Assembly (NCBI GenBank): GCA_034096865.1
Contig: JAWQFJ010016308.1
Coordinates: 52,501 to 115,000, forward strand
Source of the DNA: Theodoxus fluviatilis
Lineage: Eukaryota > Mollusca > Gastropoda > Cycloneritida > Neritidae
Reading direction: 5' to 3'
Length of the DNA: 62,500 bases
Made by a program: the position numbers and the translations under genes. The notes beneath the pieces were generated by a model, which worked only from the letters and a program-made list of their open reading frames with translations, made no database searches and was not told where the DNA came from. Positions 1-56,347 of the stretch are shown here, piece after piece (within the stretch, counting starts at the first letter, position 1; each line of letters starts with the position of its first letter).

Positions 1-194
1 CTAACTCGGTGTATGTCAAATTAACATTTCAGTTGCATTAATATGATACATGAGGACAGATGTCTAACATGAGTGAAAAAGGTATAAACCGGCACCAAAA
101 AACCTCCAGTAACTCTTATGTCATCTAATGAGCATGAAACTGTTACAACTAGACAGCTACATTGAGACAAGTACTTGTGTATTGCGGTGAACAG

Positions 195-43292
<43,098 letters not shown>

Positions 43293-43815
43293 GTGAGTGG
43301 GAGTAAATGGTGATGAAGAGGAGGAGGAGGAGGTAGATGAACATAGGGTAACTGATGGTGATTTTGTTTGTTTGTTTCCAATAAGTCAAGGTTTCTGTCT
43401 AGAAATTGATGGCCAAATAGTTTCTTGTACTCCAGTAACCTTCTTGTGAAAATGTTTTCTAAAATGCGAGTTCACTCCTCGCAAAAATGGCGTGATTTAG
43501 GTGGGTTTTTTTCTTTGATTAAAGCCTTCTTTTGGAGCTTTTGCATGGAATTATTGAATGGACAGTTTGGGCACAAGTGACCTGCAATAGAAAAGAGAAA
43601 TCGAACATTAAGTGGCAACATTACAGATACTTAAAGATACCACAAATATCATCCAATTGTTTGTATTTGGTTTTCTTCAGTTCTGTTTTGCACATCAGGA
43701 ACACTTGCATGTCACTGCAACTAAACTGAGGTGCAGTTCTAACTTTGTAAGCAGTCAATGGAAACACTGCAAAGCAGTTTATATCATTGTAATAAGTTCT
43801 GGCATATTTCCTGTG
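43293..43815. other. Sequence after the last exon found
   Basis: Starts with a good donor and a short GAG run. No exon or repeat family recognised. Confidence 0.6.
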
Positions 43816-43827
43816 CTATGTTGCACC

Positions 43828-44049
43828 TTTTCTACAGGTGAAACACCCAGGATAATGAGTGATTCTCATATGTGTGTCACCCTTTCTACAGGTGAAACAC
43901 CCAGGATAATGAGTGATTCTCATATGTGTTGCACCCTTTCTACAGGTGAAACACCAAGGATAATGAGTGATTCTCATATGTGTTACACCCTTTCTACAGG
44001 TGAAACACCCAGGATAATGAGTGATTCTCATATGTGTGTCACCACTCAC
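43828..44049. repeat. 54-bp minisatellite, about four copies
   Basis: tctacagg recurs at 43831, 43885, 43939 and 43993 at exactly 54 bp. Each unit holds ctttctacaggtgaaacacc and gataatgagtgattctcata. As 54 is a multiple of 3, it stays open as an 18-residue repeat on both strands. Confidence 0.93.
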
Positions 44050-44099
44050 CTAAGTAGCTTCAGTTTACAGTCATATGTCTAGAAAGCAGTCACATCTAC

Positions 44100-44222
44100 T
44101 CCCTGTGGGTTGGGGGTAAACATAGACCCTCTGCTTCTCCCTGTGTAAGTGGTTTGAGCATCCATCAATGGGAGGAAAAGTGGCAATATAAAAAGAGCAC
44201 CTTTACCTTTATAAAAACAAAT
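44100..44222 (+). mobile_element. SINE 3' fragment
   Basis: tggtttgagcatccatc...aaaagagcacctttaccttt matches the 3' part of the SINE at 3983-4315. Confidence 0.6.
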
Positions 44223-44261
44223 AACCAAGGAAATCCACACTTGGCCTGCTCTTTCTCAAAG

Positions 44262-44340
44262 TAGCTCTGGTGATTTTGTGGTTGATGGCCTTACATAGCC
44301 TACAAAGGCTGACCATTCAGCTCACCTCATCTTGGTGGCA
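44262..44340 (-). repeat. Short dispersed repeat (cagcctttgtaggctat family), copy 1
   Basis: On the minus strand it reads cagcctttgtaggctatgta followed by aggccatcaaccac. Related copies are at 52215-52300 and 55883-55940. The core tttgtaggct is flanked by short inverted aggcc/ggcct motifs. Confidence 0.65.
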
Positions 44341-44345
44341 TCACT

Positions 44346-44346
44346 A

Positions 44347-44386
<40 letters not shown>
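44346..44386. repeat. (CA)n microsatellite
   Basis: About 20 CA units. Confidence 0.95.
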
Positions 44387-44390
<4 letters not shown>

Positions 44391-44529
44391 TATACAGGAA
44401 GTGGACTCTGAACCTGAGCTGTAACAAACCAATTTTAACTTATGTACATACTGCATTCAATCCTAATTCACTAGGGCATTATAGTAAATATATAGTTTAG
44501 CCGTTGATTTTAACCACACTGGTTGTAAA

Positions 44530-44625
44530 CTCACCTAAATGATGTACCATATTTTAATTTTTAATTGCGTACCTTTCTATACTAGTGGGTCGTCGGCCGC
44601 AAATAAAGAATCAATCAATCAATCA
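44530..44625 (+). mobile_element. Possible LINE 3' end with (CAAT)n tail
   Basis: ggccgcaaataaagaatcaa followed by CAAT units looks like a retroelement 3' end with a tetranucleotide tail. Assigned by form only. Confidence 0.4.
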
Positions 44626-44626
44626 G

Positions 44627-44691
<65 letters not shown>

Positions 44692-44825
44692 TGCACGCGC
44701 GCACACACACAAATACGTACACACATGTGCACACACAAATACACACATCTGCATGCAGGCGGGGACTGGGAGTCATGCGTGTGCATAACCACGTACACAC
44801 ACACGCACGCAAACGCGCACGCACG

Positions 44826-44915
<90 letters not shown>
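44626..44915. repeat. (CT)n and (CA)n compound microsatellites
   Basis: CT units to 44643, CA units to about 44690, then CA-rich sequence with a longer pure array near 44830-44912. Confidence 0.93.
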
Positions 44916-47900
44916 GTCGGCCAGAAGCCACTCAATCATTCAGTCCGCTCAACTATTCCTGATGCCATACTTGCATGCATTCATGCCCAACACCTAGACA
45001 CCTCAACCACTTCCCGACCTGTGAGAAAATGGTCCGTTCTACTCTGGGAAAGCCCAGGTGCCGCGCCTTCCATCGATGACGTAAGGCGATTGAAGGTCAC
45101 GCTAGGGAAAGTTTCCAAGGGCTCGAAGTAGTTTGAGTTCATCCATTAATCAGGGCTGATTCAACCCAATTACGGAGACGCGCATCCAATCAAATGCCAT
45201 GGAGAAGGAGGAAAATAAAATTATACGGCATTGAAACCCGACGAAGGCAATCAAGGAAAGAAAGTGGTGATGTGCGAGGGCGAGAAAGAGTCTCTGTGAG
45301 GGAGGAAAAATTAAGAAGAAACAGCACATTCTCAAACCCAGAAAACAAGGTGATTGTAGAAAGTATATGAAATTGTCACGGGGTTGGGAGTCGAAAGAGC
45401 CGTCAATCCTTTATCTAAAAAGTCGAAAAAAAGTCGTTTGTAATAAAACTGTTCCACAAAGGGACTCATTTGCAGGGTGAACTCGGAGAAAGTTCATTAC
45501 TTCCATTACAGTGACTGGTCGGAAAGGACGCAAGAGGTTGGTGCATTACAAACAAACGATGAAACTTTGTGATGGGGGAAGTATTTTCTTCTGACAGAAA
45601 CAACAACACGCTCTGACGCAAAGACACAGAAACACAGCACACACGTAAAAACACGCGCGCGAACTAACACTCACACGAATGAGCTCGTATGGAGTGCAAG
45701 TTTATTCACTGATTACAACCCCTTGGCAGCAATTCTCCTGTGAGATGGGGGTTGGCATAGACCGACAGCGTCTCCCTACGAGATTTGTAGAAAGCGACTG
45801 ATCAGGGAATTTACGTCTGAACTCGTGGGTAAAACAAAGATCACTGCATTGTTCACATTCCGATCAACACCAGTGACGTGAAAACTAAATGGTCTGACAC
45901 CGCCTATGAATGCTGAGGAATCGTCAAACGTCGTTCGTCCATCCATTTTAAAAAGTGAAATTACAACATTAGTCGCATGTATAATGGAGTTAAGCTTCCA
46001 AATACTTTAGATCAGAACAGAGATGAAGAAAAGAAGCAACTGCATATCATTTCTCTGGAAAGGCAGTCTCACAAGCCACGCCATCCACGTCATCAAAGCA
46101 ACGGATGAGATAACAAACATAAAGACAGCAAGTCTGTTCTTGTAGAAGAAAACCCCAGTCAGGCTATGAATCATACGCTTCCAGAACACAACGGCACCTG
46201 AATCTACAGCCGACAACAGCTTCAGAGAGAAGAAAGATCGGGAATCAGGCGCGGATCAGGGTAGGTGCGAAGAACACAGCCAGGCGCATGAAGGCAATCA
46301 ACAACGCGTTTGGTCCGAGTGGTTCCTTCTCAAAGGAGCACAGGCACCGACGAGATAGAGGGGAGAAAGATGCCGGCGCCTGGATGGAGCAAATTGAATA
46401 GGCGAGCCAGCGGCTGGTCGAGGTTCTGTTTGCCCGTGGAGAAACGGCCTGATTAGCTGGGCACACACACTCCACGCTGCAGCCCCTTTATTGCACCTCT
46501 CAATGTCCATCCGGGACCCCGACCCTCCCAGCCCGGCAATTAGTGCGTCTGCCCGTCTCGGGCGTGTGTGCACAGCCCTCGTCTGCCTAGATAGCGCCAC
46601 AGAGGCCCTGGTCATCACAGGTGAGAAGAAGCCCTCGTCCCTCTCCCTGCTTCCTCTCAGTCTCCTGGCAACCACGGCGTCCCTCGTTTGAAGGTTCCAG
46701 TCTTGGGTGCAATCGATGACAGCTGCAAGCTGCAGCTTGTTAGGCGTGAAAGTTTTGAAGTAGCAACGTGTATGAAGCGTTGTGGTTGCTGAAAACGTTC
46801 TCGATGTCCAGTCGTCTCCATAGATTTGAAGGTGAACCACGGACTGAAATATTGTGACTAGATTATTTCTGAAACATCATCATAATGTGCATTACCACCT
46901 GCGGCAGATGGCACCGACAGTAATGGGTAGCCGTGACTTTAATGGCGTATGGAGAGGTCTCAATGAATGGAGGACATTTCACAAGAGAACTACAAAATGC
47001 CTTGGTGCTTCTTGCAATCGATTCTACTCGCAATCGGACAGTCTGGATGACAGGAGATCCATGTGCTGTATCTCTTCAAGAAAGACGGAGGGGATGCCAC
47101 ACGTGCATAATCGCTGTTTAGGCCTTCAGTAGGCTGATTGTGAGGTTCAAGAGTGTTACTGAGCATCACTGTGCTGTCCGACCGAGATAGGACAGCCAGA
47201 CAAGACTCATCCACGCTCGAGCAATGTTGCTATGCCCATATGAAATGCTCATCACCTTCGAATTTGCATCGAAAGGAAATTATGTAAACGTACTTTCTAA
47301 ATGAGACATGTGGTCACTTGTGAATTTTCTTGTGCAAGAAAATGTCCACAACAAAACCGAAACTCTACAGGGAGGAGATTTGAAAGGAAAAAACAAAACA
47401 AACTCTCAAACAAGAATCGAACGCGCAACCTCCTGATTGAGATCTGGGTGATCAAACTGCTTTCGAAGCTCATGCACGATTACACATGAGACATGTGGTC
47501 ACTGCTGATGAATGACATAATCAAAGCCCCGCGGTGAACTGATATTTTAAAATGTCTAAATTACATTGTTGTTTGCAAGTATTTTACATATCGGTACTTA
47601 TTGTAAGTGGCTAAATATCAATCATTAGCATTGAAAATAGAAACAACCTTTGTATTACTGCAGGAAACTACATGTTCGTTACGAATAAAATTACGAACAA
47701 AACTTGCGATTGGTACTTCAAACACAAAATATTCATGAAAAACAAATGCATCCAGTGCATGTTTCCGTTGGAACGGTACGAGATGAACATATTAACAATC
47801 TTCTCCCCAACGCATGTTGATCCTTTTCCTTTTCTGAATAAAAATTCGTCAACTGCCAATGCTGATCGTTGTTGTTTTTCTTCTTCCACACCATGTCCAG

Positions 47901-48480
47901 CCGTGGAGAGCCCAGACTTCCAAGAGGTCAGAGCGGCATGACCGCTGCTGCTTGCCAAACAAACATCTCCACTCTCACTCCCACTTGGCACACTCCAAGT
48001 TATACGACGTCGGGACACAAAAGGCCACCCCATCGACTCTCGATGTATCAGCCTCGCTGACAGGCGATAAACCTTGTTCCAGACAGAAAACAGACTCGAG
48101 ACCGACTGGCCCATCACGGCGAAGGGGTGAGGGCGTTCAGAGGAAATGATGAAGAGCACACAAAAGAAATGACGTAGAGGACAGGAAGAGTTCCTGCGTC
48201 CAAACTGAGGCTTACAGACTGTCGTCACCAGGACCACAGGTCGTCAAAGGGGCAAGGGCATTAGGCAACCATTCCTGCTTCATTGGACACGGGAAGATTA
48301 GAGGGAGCAGTGAATCCGATGCCAAGGGCGGATAGAGATACATTGGGACGCAAGTCAAAGACAGGGGAGGGAGACATGGAGAAGGGCAACTTAAGAAAAT
48401 AAATTGCAGCAGTAAGGTAGGAGGTAAGTACACCGTTGGCGTCAGTTTTTGTTATATGACACTGTGAAAAGGGGAGGGTT
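44916..48480. other. Non-repetitive stretch, no gene recognised
   Basis: Mostly unique sequence, apparently richer in CpG than the introns to the left. Short frames exist on both strands but none shows a known domain or a credible exon structure. The part near 46390-46690 is complex GC-rich sequence with ATTAG and CTTTATTG motifs and may be regulatory. Confidence 0.5.
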
Positions 48481-48509
48481 GAGGAGGGAGGGGGGGAGAG
48501 AGAGGGGGG

Positions 48510-48573
<64 letters not shown>
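48481..48573. repeat. (GA)n microsatellite
   Basis: G-rich start, then about 35 GA units to 48571. Confidence 0.95.
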
Positions 48574-49394
48574 CAAATAGGCAGGTAGGTAGGCAGCAAG
48601 GAGAGATTGAGACACGAAGACAAGACACATTGTCGTTGGGACGAAATCTCGCTGAAGACAATGAATGAAACAGCATATGTATAAAGATGTCAAATAAATA
48701 TACACAGGGGTGTACATGGGTGTACAGGACACTACGGGATACATGACAACATATCCGTTTAACATCGACATAAGAAAGAATGTTTCACATCGAAATTAAC
48801 TTTTAGTTTTGTCAACTTGTGCTCTAGGTAAACTCGTCTCAATTATTTGTACTGACGCAATAGTAGGACTTAACGTAGGAATTTAAACAATCAACATGGC
48901 TACCACCAAAAAAGCAAGACAAACAGTGTGAAGGACATCCCATGCAGGCTTCAAAAAGGAGAACGAAAAGAAAAAAAACCCGGATAAAATATGATCAAGG
49001 AGTAGATACAAACAGGCACACACAAAAATGAGTGCTTGAAATGACCGTAATGTAGACATCAGAAAGGAATGAAAGAAAGGAAGGTTCTATAAGGAATGGA
49101 TGAAGGATGGAAGAATGATAGAAGACGGGCTGGAGGGTCGAGAAGGCAGCGAGTCGTAAAACAGAGCAAGGAGAGAGCGTGCAACCATAAACGAAAAGTG
49201 CAGACCTCTACCCTTTGACCTCTGATCCTCTCATTCCCTTCCTTGAAGGTAGGTGGGGTGCCCTGTTCCGCCTCCCTCTCCAACATCTTCCTCTCTATCC
49301 TCTCTCACCACACTTCGTCAAGAATTGAGTAAATGCCCCATTTCCTCACAGTTCATCAATGTGTCAGGGAAGAAGGGAGACAAGGAGTGGAGTG

Positions 49395-49395
<1 letters not shown>
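48574..49395. other. Sequence between microsatellites, no gene recognised
   Basis: Purine-rich unique sequence without credible exons. Confidence 0.5.
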
Positions 49396-49730
<335 letters not shown>

Positions 49731-49876
49731 CAGACAAACAGAGACAGACAGACACATGGACGGACGCACCGACGGACAGACAGATGGACTGACGGACAAA
49801 CAGATGGACGGAGGACAGAAAGAAACAAGCACTGACAGAGAGACTAAGAAACGCTAAGCGACATACAGAAATATGG

Positions 49877-49877
<1 letters not shown>

Positions 49878-49921
<44 letters not shown>
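49878..49921. repeat. (CA)n microsatellite
   Basis: About 22 CA units. Confidence 0.95.
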
Positions 49922-49925
<4 letters not shown>

Positions 49926-52214
49926 TGCACGCACGCAAACACATACATTGACAAGACACAAACGTACGGGCGTACATACACTGACACATGAACATACAGA
50001 CGCTTAGACACATGGTCAGAAAGATTCTTCATCTGACGGGAAAATCAGAAATGGATGAATGGATATGCAGATGTATTTACAGAAGAAGAGATAAAAATAA
50101 GGATGAATACGAAGAAGATATAGAAAAACTTGAAATATATAATGGCATTGTATTACAACTTGCCAAGAAGAAGAAAATGGTTGGAAGGATGCGCATAACC
50201 AAAGTGAGTACCATGTTAAAATCCCATTTATGATCATTCGATGGATCACACTTCTCACACCTAATTCATTTCGATCTCAAAAATGCATATTTTTCCGCCA
50301 GAAGTAAAACGATTTTCACATTAAAACTGTTTAGAATTCCGCAATGACTACGATCTTACTTTTCATTACTAACATTAAACATGTCTGCCAAGGAATTACA
50401 TTGTCGCCTCCATGTTCTCGACACACAAACTCATTCATTTGGAGTAGGGCACTTCACACAACATACCTTCGGCTCCGACTCCTCTTCCAGGCAGACACAG
50501 GGAGACGTCCTGCAGGGAGTGGGCACAACGACTTTCAGGAAGTGGACGGCTGTGGTCCGGGGCTCAGGCTGAGGGCGGCCAAGGTCCAGGGTTTCTCTCC
50601 ACGTCTCCACGTTTCAGTGGGCTCCAGGGAGACCACCTGCCAATGCAAGGCAGTACGTCATTCCCATGCGGCTTCCCACTCAGAGGAATCAGTATTTTCT
50701 ATAGTCCAGGAACTAAGCGTGGTCTCCACGGGGTGGGACAAACACCGAATGGGAGAGACCAACTATGGGAGAGCCAGAGTTAGGGAAGGAGATGAAATGG
50801 GAGACACAGTCTTGCGAGGTATAGCAGTTGGGGGAGACTGAAGGCGTGAGAGCCAAGGGTTTGGAGACGTTGGTGGCTTAGGAGTTATACCTTCTGGCAA
50901 TGTGAAAGAGGATGAGTGAGTGAGGAACAAGGTTAGGCAGGTATAGGGGTCGGGAGATACACGATACGGGAGGGATAGTGGATGCGACAGCGGTTAAGTG
51001 AAGTCTCTGCGAAAGAGGGAGAGATGAAAAAACATTCAGAAGAGGTGGGGGTTAGTTCGGGTGGAAGAACGGTGAAAGAGGGGTCGGGAGTGGGCAGTGT
51101 GTGAGGTGAGGATCAAATGAAGGGATAAGAGGAGCGAGCATGGAAAAAAAATTTCTGGGGTGGTCATAAGAGTGGGAAGGGGGAAGGAGGCGGGCTTTCA
51201 AGGGGAAGGAGCCCATCATCATTTGATACGCCTGAAGAAGACAATTTGTTCTTCACCGGCCCAGGCGAGGAGAAGAGGTAGAGAGCGGGTGAGAGGTGGA
51301 TGGGGGACATTTGTTGGGAGGTGAATGATGGGTATGCCATGCGGGCGAAGATGATAGCACGCGCCATTCTTCCACCATATGAAAAGCCCAGTATTCAATA
51401 CAAAGAAAGCAAAGGACGGGTGGGGCGGGGTCACCCAGGTTAGGTAGGGGCGCTTTTATGAGTCTGTGTGTCCGAACGCGGGGTTACTACACACAGACGG
51501 GTTCGACACCATCTTGCCCTGTTATACACACTGAACAAAACGAGATAGAGCAAGGCGAGAGGCGACGAAGGAAACAAAGGCCTCCAGCCAGCACGATGAG
51601 CCTTATATCTACCGAGGTGTTGGATCAAGGAAGGGGACATGTGGAATGGCGGTGAGTTCAGGGAGACAGAACACAGGCAGACCCCCTAGTGAGACAGACA
51701 CCAGACACCCAGCCATCTCTCTAAATGGAACTTCGATATGTGGCAGGAAAAGAGCTGCTTGACACACAGGCGTTCGGACCAGGTAGTCCGTCAACCGATT
51801 CACCCCCCATGGTTCTCCCTCCCCCCCGTCTATCCCCCATCCCACTCTTCCACACCCTCACTCCCAGGGCGGAGGTGGGGGGGGGGGGGGGTCTTGTCTG
51901 TCCAATGGTGGACAAAGTACGTCATTTTCCTCCTGGTTGGCGGGAGTAAATTAAAAGCGGGGGGCGGACAGGCGGGCTTGTGACAAGTAGAGTTTGCATT
52001 GCCACCCCATGGTGTGTCATTGATGAACACAGTGGCTGGGGACGCGTACAGACCGGGGCAGACGAGGGGGAAACTGGAGAAAGGTGCGGACAGATGTAAA
52101 AAAATAGACTAGTGGCGAGGTGGGCAGCGCGTGTATACTAGAGAAAGAAAACAAGAAGTGGAGGAATAAGAGGAGGAGTTCCTGAAGAAGCAGGGTGGTG
52201 GATGGGTGGATTAC
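49922..52214. other. No gene recognised
   Basis: Complex sequence with G runs near 51877-51892. A 165-codon frame at 50344-50841 has no recognisable domain. I see no exon that continues the VFT gene. Confidence 0.5.
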
Positions 52215-52375
52215 ATTTTATGGCCGATCAGCCTTTGTAGGCTATCGAAGGCCAACGATCACGAAAAATCATCAGAGCTGGTTAGAAGAACAGCAAGTCA
52301 AATATCGATTTCCCTACTAGTGGGGAGACGCGGTGGGTCACACCCCCCCCCCCCCACAACCCACAGGGGGCTCCA
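52215..52375 (+). repeat. Short dispersed repeat, copy 2
   Basis: cagcctttgtaggctatcga and aggccaacgatcacg match the family at 44262 and 55883. About 80 bp further, gggagacgcggtgggtc, a C run and acaacccacaggg parallel the 38-bp unit at 56003. Confidence 0.65.
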
Positions 52376-52669
52376 GAAGGAGCAGGAAGAGCAGCAGGAG
52401 GAGGAAGAGCACACACGAAAGGAAAGAGCTGGACAAGAAGCAGGAAAAAGAGGAATTCGCAAGAGTACCACACACATCAGGAAGACTACGAAGGGACGAA
52501 GGATAAGACGTTTCCTCACAAAGAGGAGTAGAAGCAGAAGAATAGGGAAAAGTGAGGGAGAAAAAAAAGACATTTTGACAAACAAAGGTAATGGCAAGAG
52601 GGCGATAAGACAGGCAGACAGGAGCGCGGAGCGGGAAAATAGTTTAAAGGTGTTACGCGCGTGCGGCAC

Positions 52670-52688
52670 ACACACACACACACACACA

Positions 52689-52753
<65 letters not shown>
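52670..52753. repeat. (CA)n / (CT)n compound microsatellite
   Basis: CA units to about 52691, then CT units to 52753. Confidence 0.95.
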
Positions 52754-52757
<4 letters not shown>

Positions 52758-54881
52758 GCATAGAAGCAGTGAAACACAAAAACACGCATGTGGACATCAA
52801 GAAAGAGCAAAATACAGAATGATGTAATCTAGAGTGACAGCGACAGACAGGGCACGCTTGACAGACACACCACAAAGAAGGGGCGAAAGGTTCCAACCAA
52901 GCCCAGCTAATTTAGTACACGACTTGTCGTTCCTAATGACGGGTGACAGGAAGGTGGACGCGATGTCATATTGAATAACTCGTAACACTCGCCCTCTCCA
53001 TAGCCACCTCGCCTTAGTGCGCGTCTGTCCACATCCTGGCAATTGTCCAACTACTTGACAGTGTGATACAGTGAAATCCAACAACGACGTCATATGAACG
53101 TTAAGTGAATTGTGTTACAAATCAGTGGCTATTTCGAATTAATAAAGCACCATCTATCATCGTAGTTTCTCAGAATCTGTTATGGACTTTTATTTCTTCT
53201 CAGAGAATTGAAATGTATTCAAAGACAATACAAATGTACCTATCTCACGATGAAATACAAATGGGGAAATTGTTTTCAACTGTGCGGCATTATCTCTTCA
53301 GTAACCTCTATAATGATAATATTAATTTTCAAATTCACAAGCTTATACATTCGAAGCTTCTGTATTCGAGAGTAGCGTCTTGTTAAGTGGCACTTGGAGG
53401 TAGGGGCGACCGGGCATCGTTCCCCAGGTGCCCTGATAAGTCCAGAGAGCAAACCTCTGCTCCACGCCACTGGCCAAATGTTTTAAAAACTGAAGGCGAC
53501 TGCAAGTGACAAGCCTCTCCATCATGCAGACCGAGTCGTTTTAAAATTTCGACCCTGACGTTGCCCAGCTGTGGCCAGGTCCAATCATTTTTCTAGCAGA
53601 TCGTTCACTTGGCACACTTTTGCCCCAATTTACATGCAAGCTCAGGGCATGGAGACATTAAACTGCTTCCAGAAAGCTTTAAAAAAATCCCGAAATATTC
53701 TCTCCCCTAAAGGCTTCCATCGAATCAAAATCGCTCCGAGGAAGCCAAAACTGCATTAAAACTTATTACTTCATGAAAATATAGCTGGAATATCACGTGC
53801 ACATTTTTTGTCCTTCACTTGTTATGTCCCTTTAGTAAACAAGAACACGCAGAAAGTGGTGAAATTTGCCGTAGGAGGTGAGCGTAGCGTTGTTCAGAGG
53901 GGTGGGGGAGGAAGAGGAGAGCAAGAGAGAAACAAGGAGGCATGAGAGTGAAACCACGTCGTCTCCGAGTCGGTTAGATCCTTTTTCAACGCCACCGATT
54001 TGACAACGCATCTCTTAACTCTGCTCTGCTTTGTGTTCCATTCTCATGGCTCGAGGACTCCAAGACAGCAAACAAGGTCTCCATTGGATCGAAACGCCAC
54101 GGCTGTTTTGAACAAAAACCAAAGCATGCTCCCCAGGCGGAGAAACAAAACCAGGCCTCAGGCAAGAGGGCGCCTTAGAACAAGCTGCCCTCGGTCTCTG
54201 CAAGAGTTCCAGCGCCGGTAGTCGCAAGGACCTGAAGATGTAACCGAGTTCTCCCTTGAGGCTGTGCGCAGCTGAAGACCTGAGAAACTCAAAGCTAAGG
54301 TCAAGAATGTCGCAGTTCTCCCAGACTTGATTAAGGGCTTCGATTAGTTCCCAGTCAACAAGGCCACGGAGCCTAGAGACGAAGTCGAGGATCCTTGCCA
54401 GTAGTGAGAGTCTACGCGTTTCCGTCGGGTGAGCCTTGGGGTTTCTTCAAACCACTTCACAAGCAGGAGGAAATGTCCTGATGGATATAACGTCTATAAA
54501 TGCTGGAGATCTCTCGAGGCTTGGATAAAATCAAGTCCCTTACCCGAGGAAAAATGTTACCCACCGAGCTAAATTTAGCTACTTGCAAGGAGTTGCCCTT
54601 CAAGAGGAAAGGCATAACATGTTTTCGGCAGAAAACAAAACACTAAAGCGACTGAAGATACTTAGGCAAAGGTCATGCGGCGCCTAGAGTAGTTCTTAAG
54701 GACAAAGTGAACTGCTTTCAGCTAGGAAAAAATTAACCGCTCTTAGTACAACCGACTCTCTAAAAGATTACGAAAAAAAACCACAGCAGACGATCAGAGA
54801 AAATGTTTACACACATTTCTGTCTGTCTGTCTCTGGAGTGTGTGTAATTTTGTCAACCTCCTACAATGTGTACCTGCCTGG

Positions 54882-54883
<2 letters not shown>
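52754..54883. other. No gene recognised
   Basis: Unique sequence with several AT-rich parts. No domain, exon chain or repeat family seen. Confidence 0.5.

Positions 54884-54970
<87 letters not shown>
54884..54970. repeat. (CT)n microsatellite
   Basis: About 43 CT units, followed by gcatttgtttgcctcag. Confidence 0.95.
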
Positions 54971-54974
<4 letters not shown>

Positions 54975-55882
54975 TTGTTTGCCTCAGCGTCACCGGCTTT
55001 GCGTGTTGCTGGGCCGTTTCCCCACTGTCCAGGTGTGGCTCGGGAGGCAGTTGGCACCTCGGCCGGTGACGGGCAAACAGTCAGATCCGGACGAGGTGAG
55101 AGCTCATGAGGGAGCTACACAGAGGGCCAACAAGTGGTCACGAAGAGGCAAGACGTGTACAAACACACAGACCCCTTCACCCCAATGGCCGCTGGCCATT
55201 CGATAGCATCGACAGAGAAAACGCTTCAGCAAATTCACGTGCGGGTTTTCCTCGGCCCGGGAACAATACTTCAAAGAGGCCGGCCTGTCCGGAGCACAAA
55301 GGCAAGAGGCAGTTACAGCGGCAATCCCAACGATTCTCTCGCTCCCTTTGACAGGTGGCCTTGCTCTTTCCGGCCGATAGCTGGCGGAGCTGTATGCATT
55401 ATTACCGAGGCTGTGCCAACATGGTTCGGCGAAGAACGTGTGCCGGAGTAATGGAGCCCGCTCTGGAGTGGCTTCTGTTCGAGCATCGATGATCCGTTGG
55501 GCGACGCGGCGTGCCCAATGAACGGTGATTAGAACCTTCCACCACCACACGCGGGTGCCGCCTGCTGTTACAGACAGTAATATACAGTTGCTGTCGACTT
55601 GGTTCTTTCAAATGTCTCTCACACATGCTCGAGTGTTCCTTTGTATCATTAGATTACCATGTGGTTGGTTCCTTAAATAACTCTGCTTGGTTCAGTAGCA
55701 TCGTTAACACCCGAACTAAACAACACAATGGATTGGACGATGAGAAGAACTGAAATAAGTAAAACACAGAGAATACAGCTGCTTCCAGCCCGATTTCATT
55801 CAGACGTCGTGCGTACGCTTGTATTGGCAGCATTCTGTGTGTGTATCATGTTCTATCGATGAATGGATGGATGGATGGATGG
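54971..55882. other. GC-rich unique sequence
   Basis: No gene recognised. A stretch at about 55370-55520 is complex and CpG-containing with attattac and gattag motifs. Short (GGAT)n at 55860-55881. Confidence 0.45.
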
Positions 55883-55940
55883 GGATACGGCCTATCAGCC
55901 TTTGTAGGCTATGTAAGGCCATTAATCACGACGTCACCGA
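55883..55940 (+). repeat. Short dispersed repeat, copy 3
   Basis: cctatcagcctttgtaggct and aaggccattaatcacgacg match the copies at 44262 (minus) and 52215 (plus). Confidence 0.65.
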
Positions 55941-56002
55941 AATTAGAGTATGATCGACTCCAGTCACGACTTCCCTCGTCATTCGCCTTTTACGAATCGC
56001 GT

Positions 56003-56347
56003 AGGGAGCCGTGGTGGGTCTATTCTTACCTCCAACCCACAGGGAGCCGTGGTGGGTCTATTCTTACCTCCAATCCACAGGGAGCCGTGGTGGGTCTATT
56101 CGTACCTCCAATCCACAGGGAGACGTGGTGGGTCTATTCGTACCTCCAATCCACAGGGAGACGTGGTGGGTCTATTCTTACCTCCAATCCACAGGGAGAC
56201 GTGGTGGGTCTATTCTTACCTCCAACCCACAGGGAGCCGTGGTGGGTCTATTCTTACCTCCAATCCACAGGGAGCCGTGGTGGGTCTATTCTTACCTCCA
56301 ATCCACAGGGAGACGTGGTGGGTCTATTCTTACCTCCAACCCACAGG
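56003..56347. repeat. 38-bp minisatellite, about nine copies
   Basis: The unit agggagccgtggtgggtcta plus ttcttacctccaatccac repeats every 38 bp from 56003. Variants alternate gccg/gacg and aatcc/aaccc. All three forward frames stay open, so the repeat peptide has a period of 38 residues. Confidence 0.95.

Noticed and set aside
50344..50841. 165-codon frame on the plus strand
   Set aside because: No recognisable domain, low-quality composition, and no neighbouring exons in frame.
54990..55066. Possible exon after the CT array (acceptor tgcctcag, donors gtgtgg or gtgaga)
   Set aside because: The encoded peptide (RHRLCVLLGRFPTVQ) does not match the missing end of module E or any family I know.
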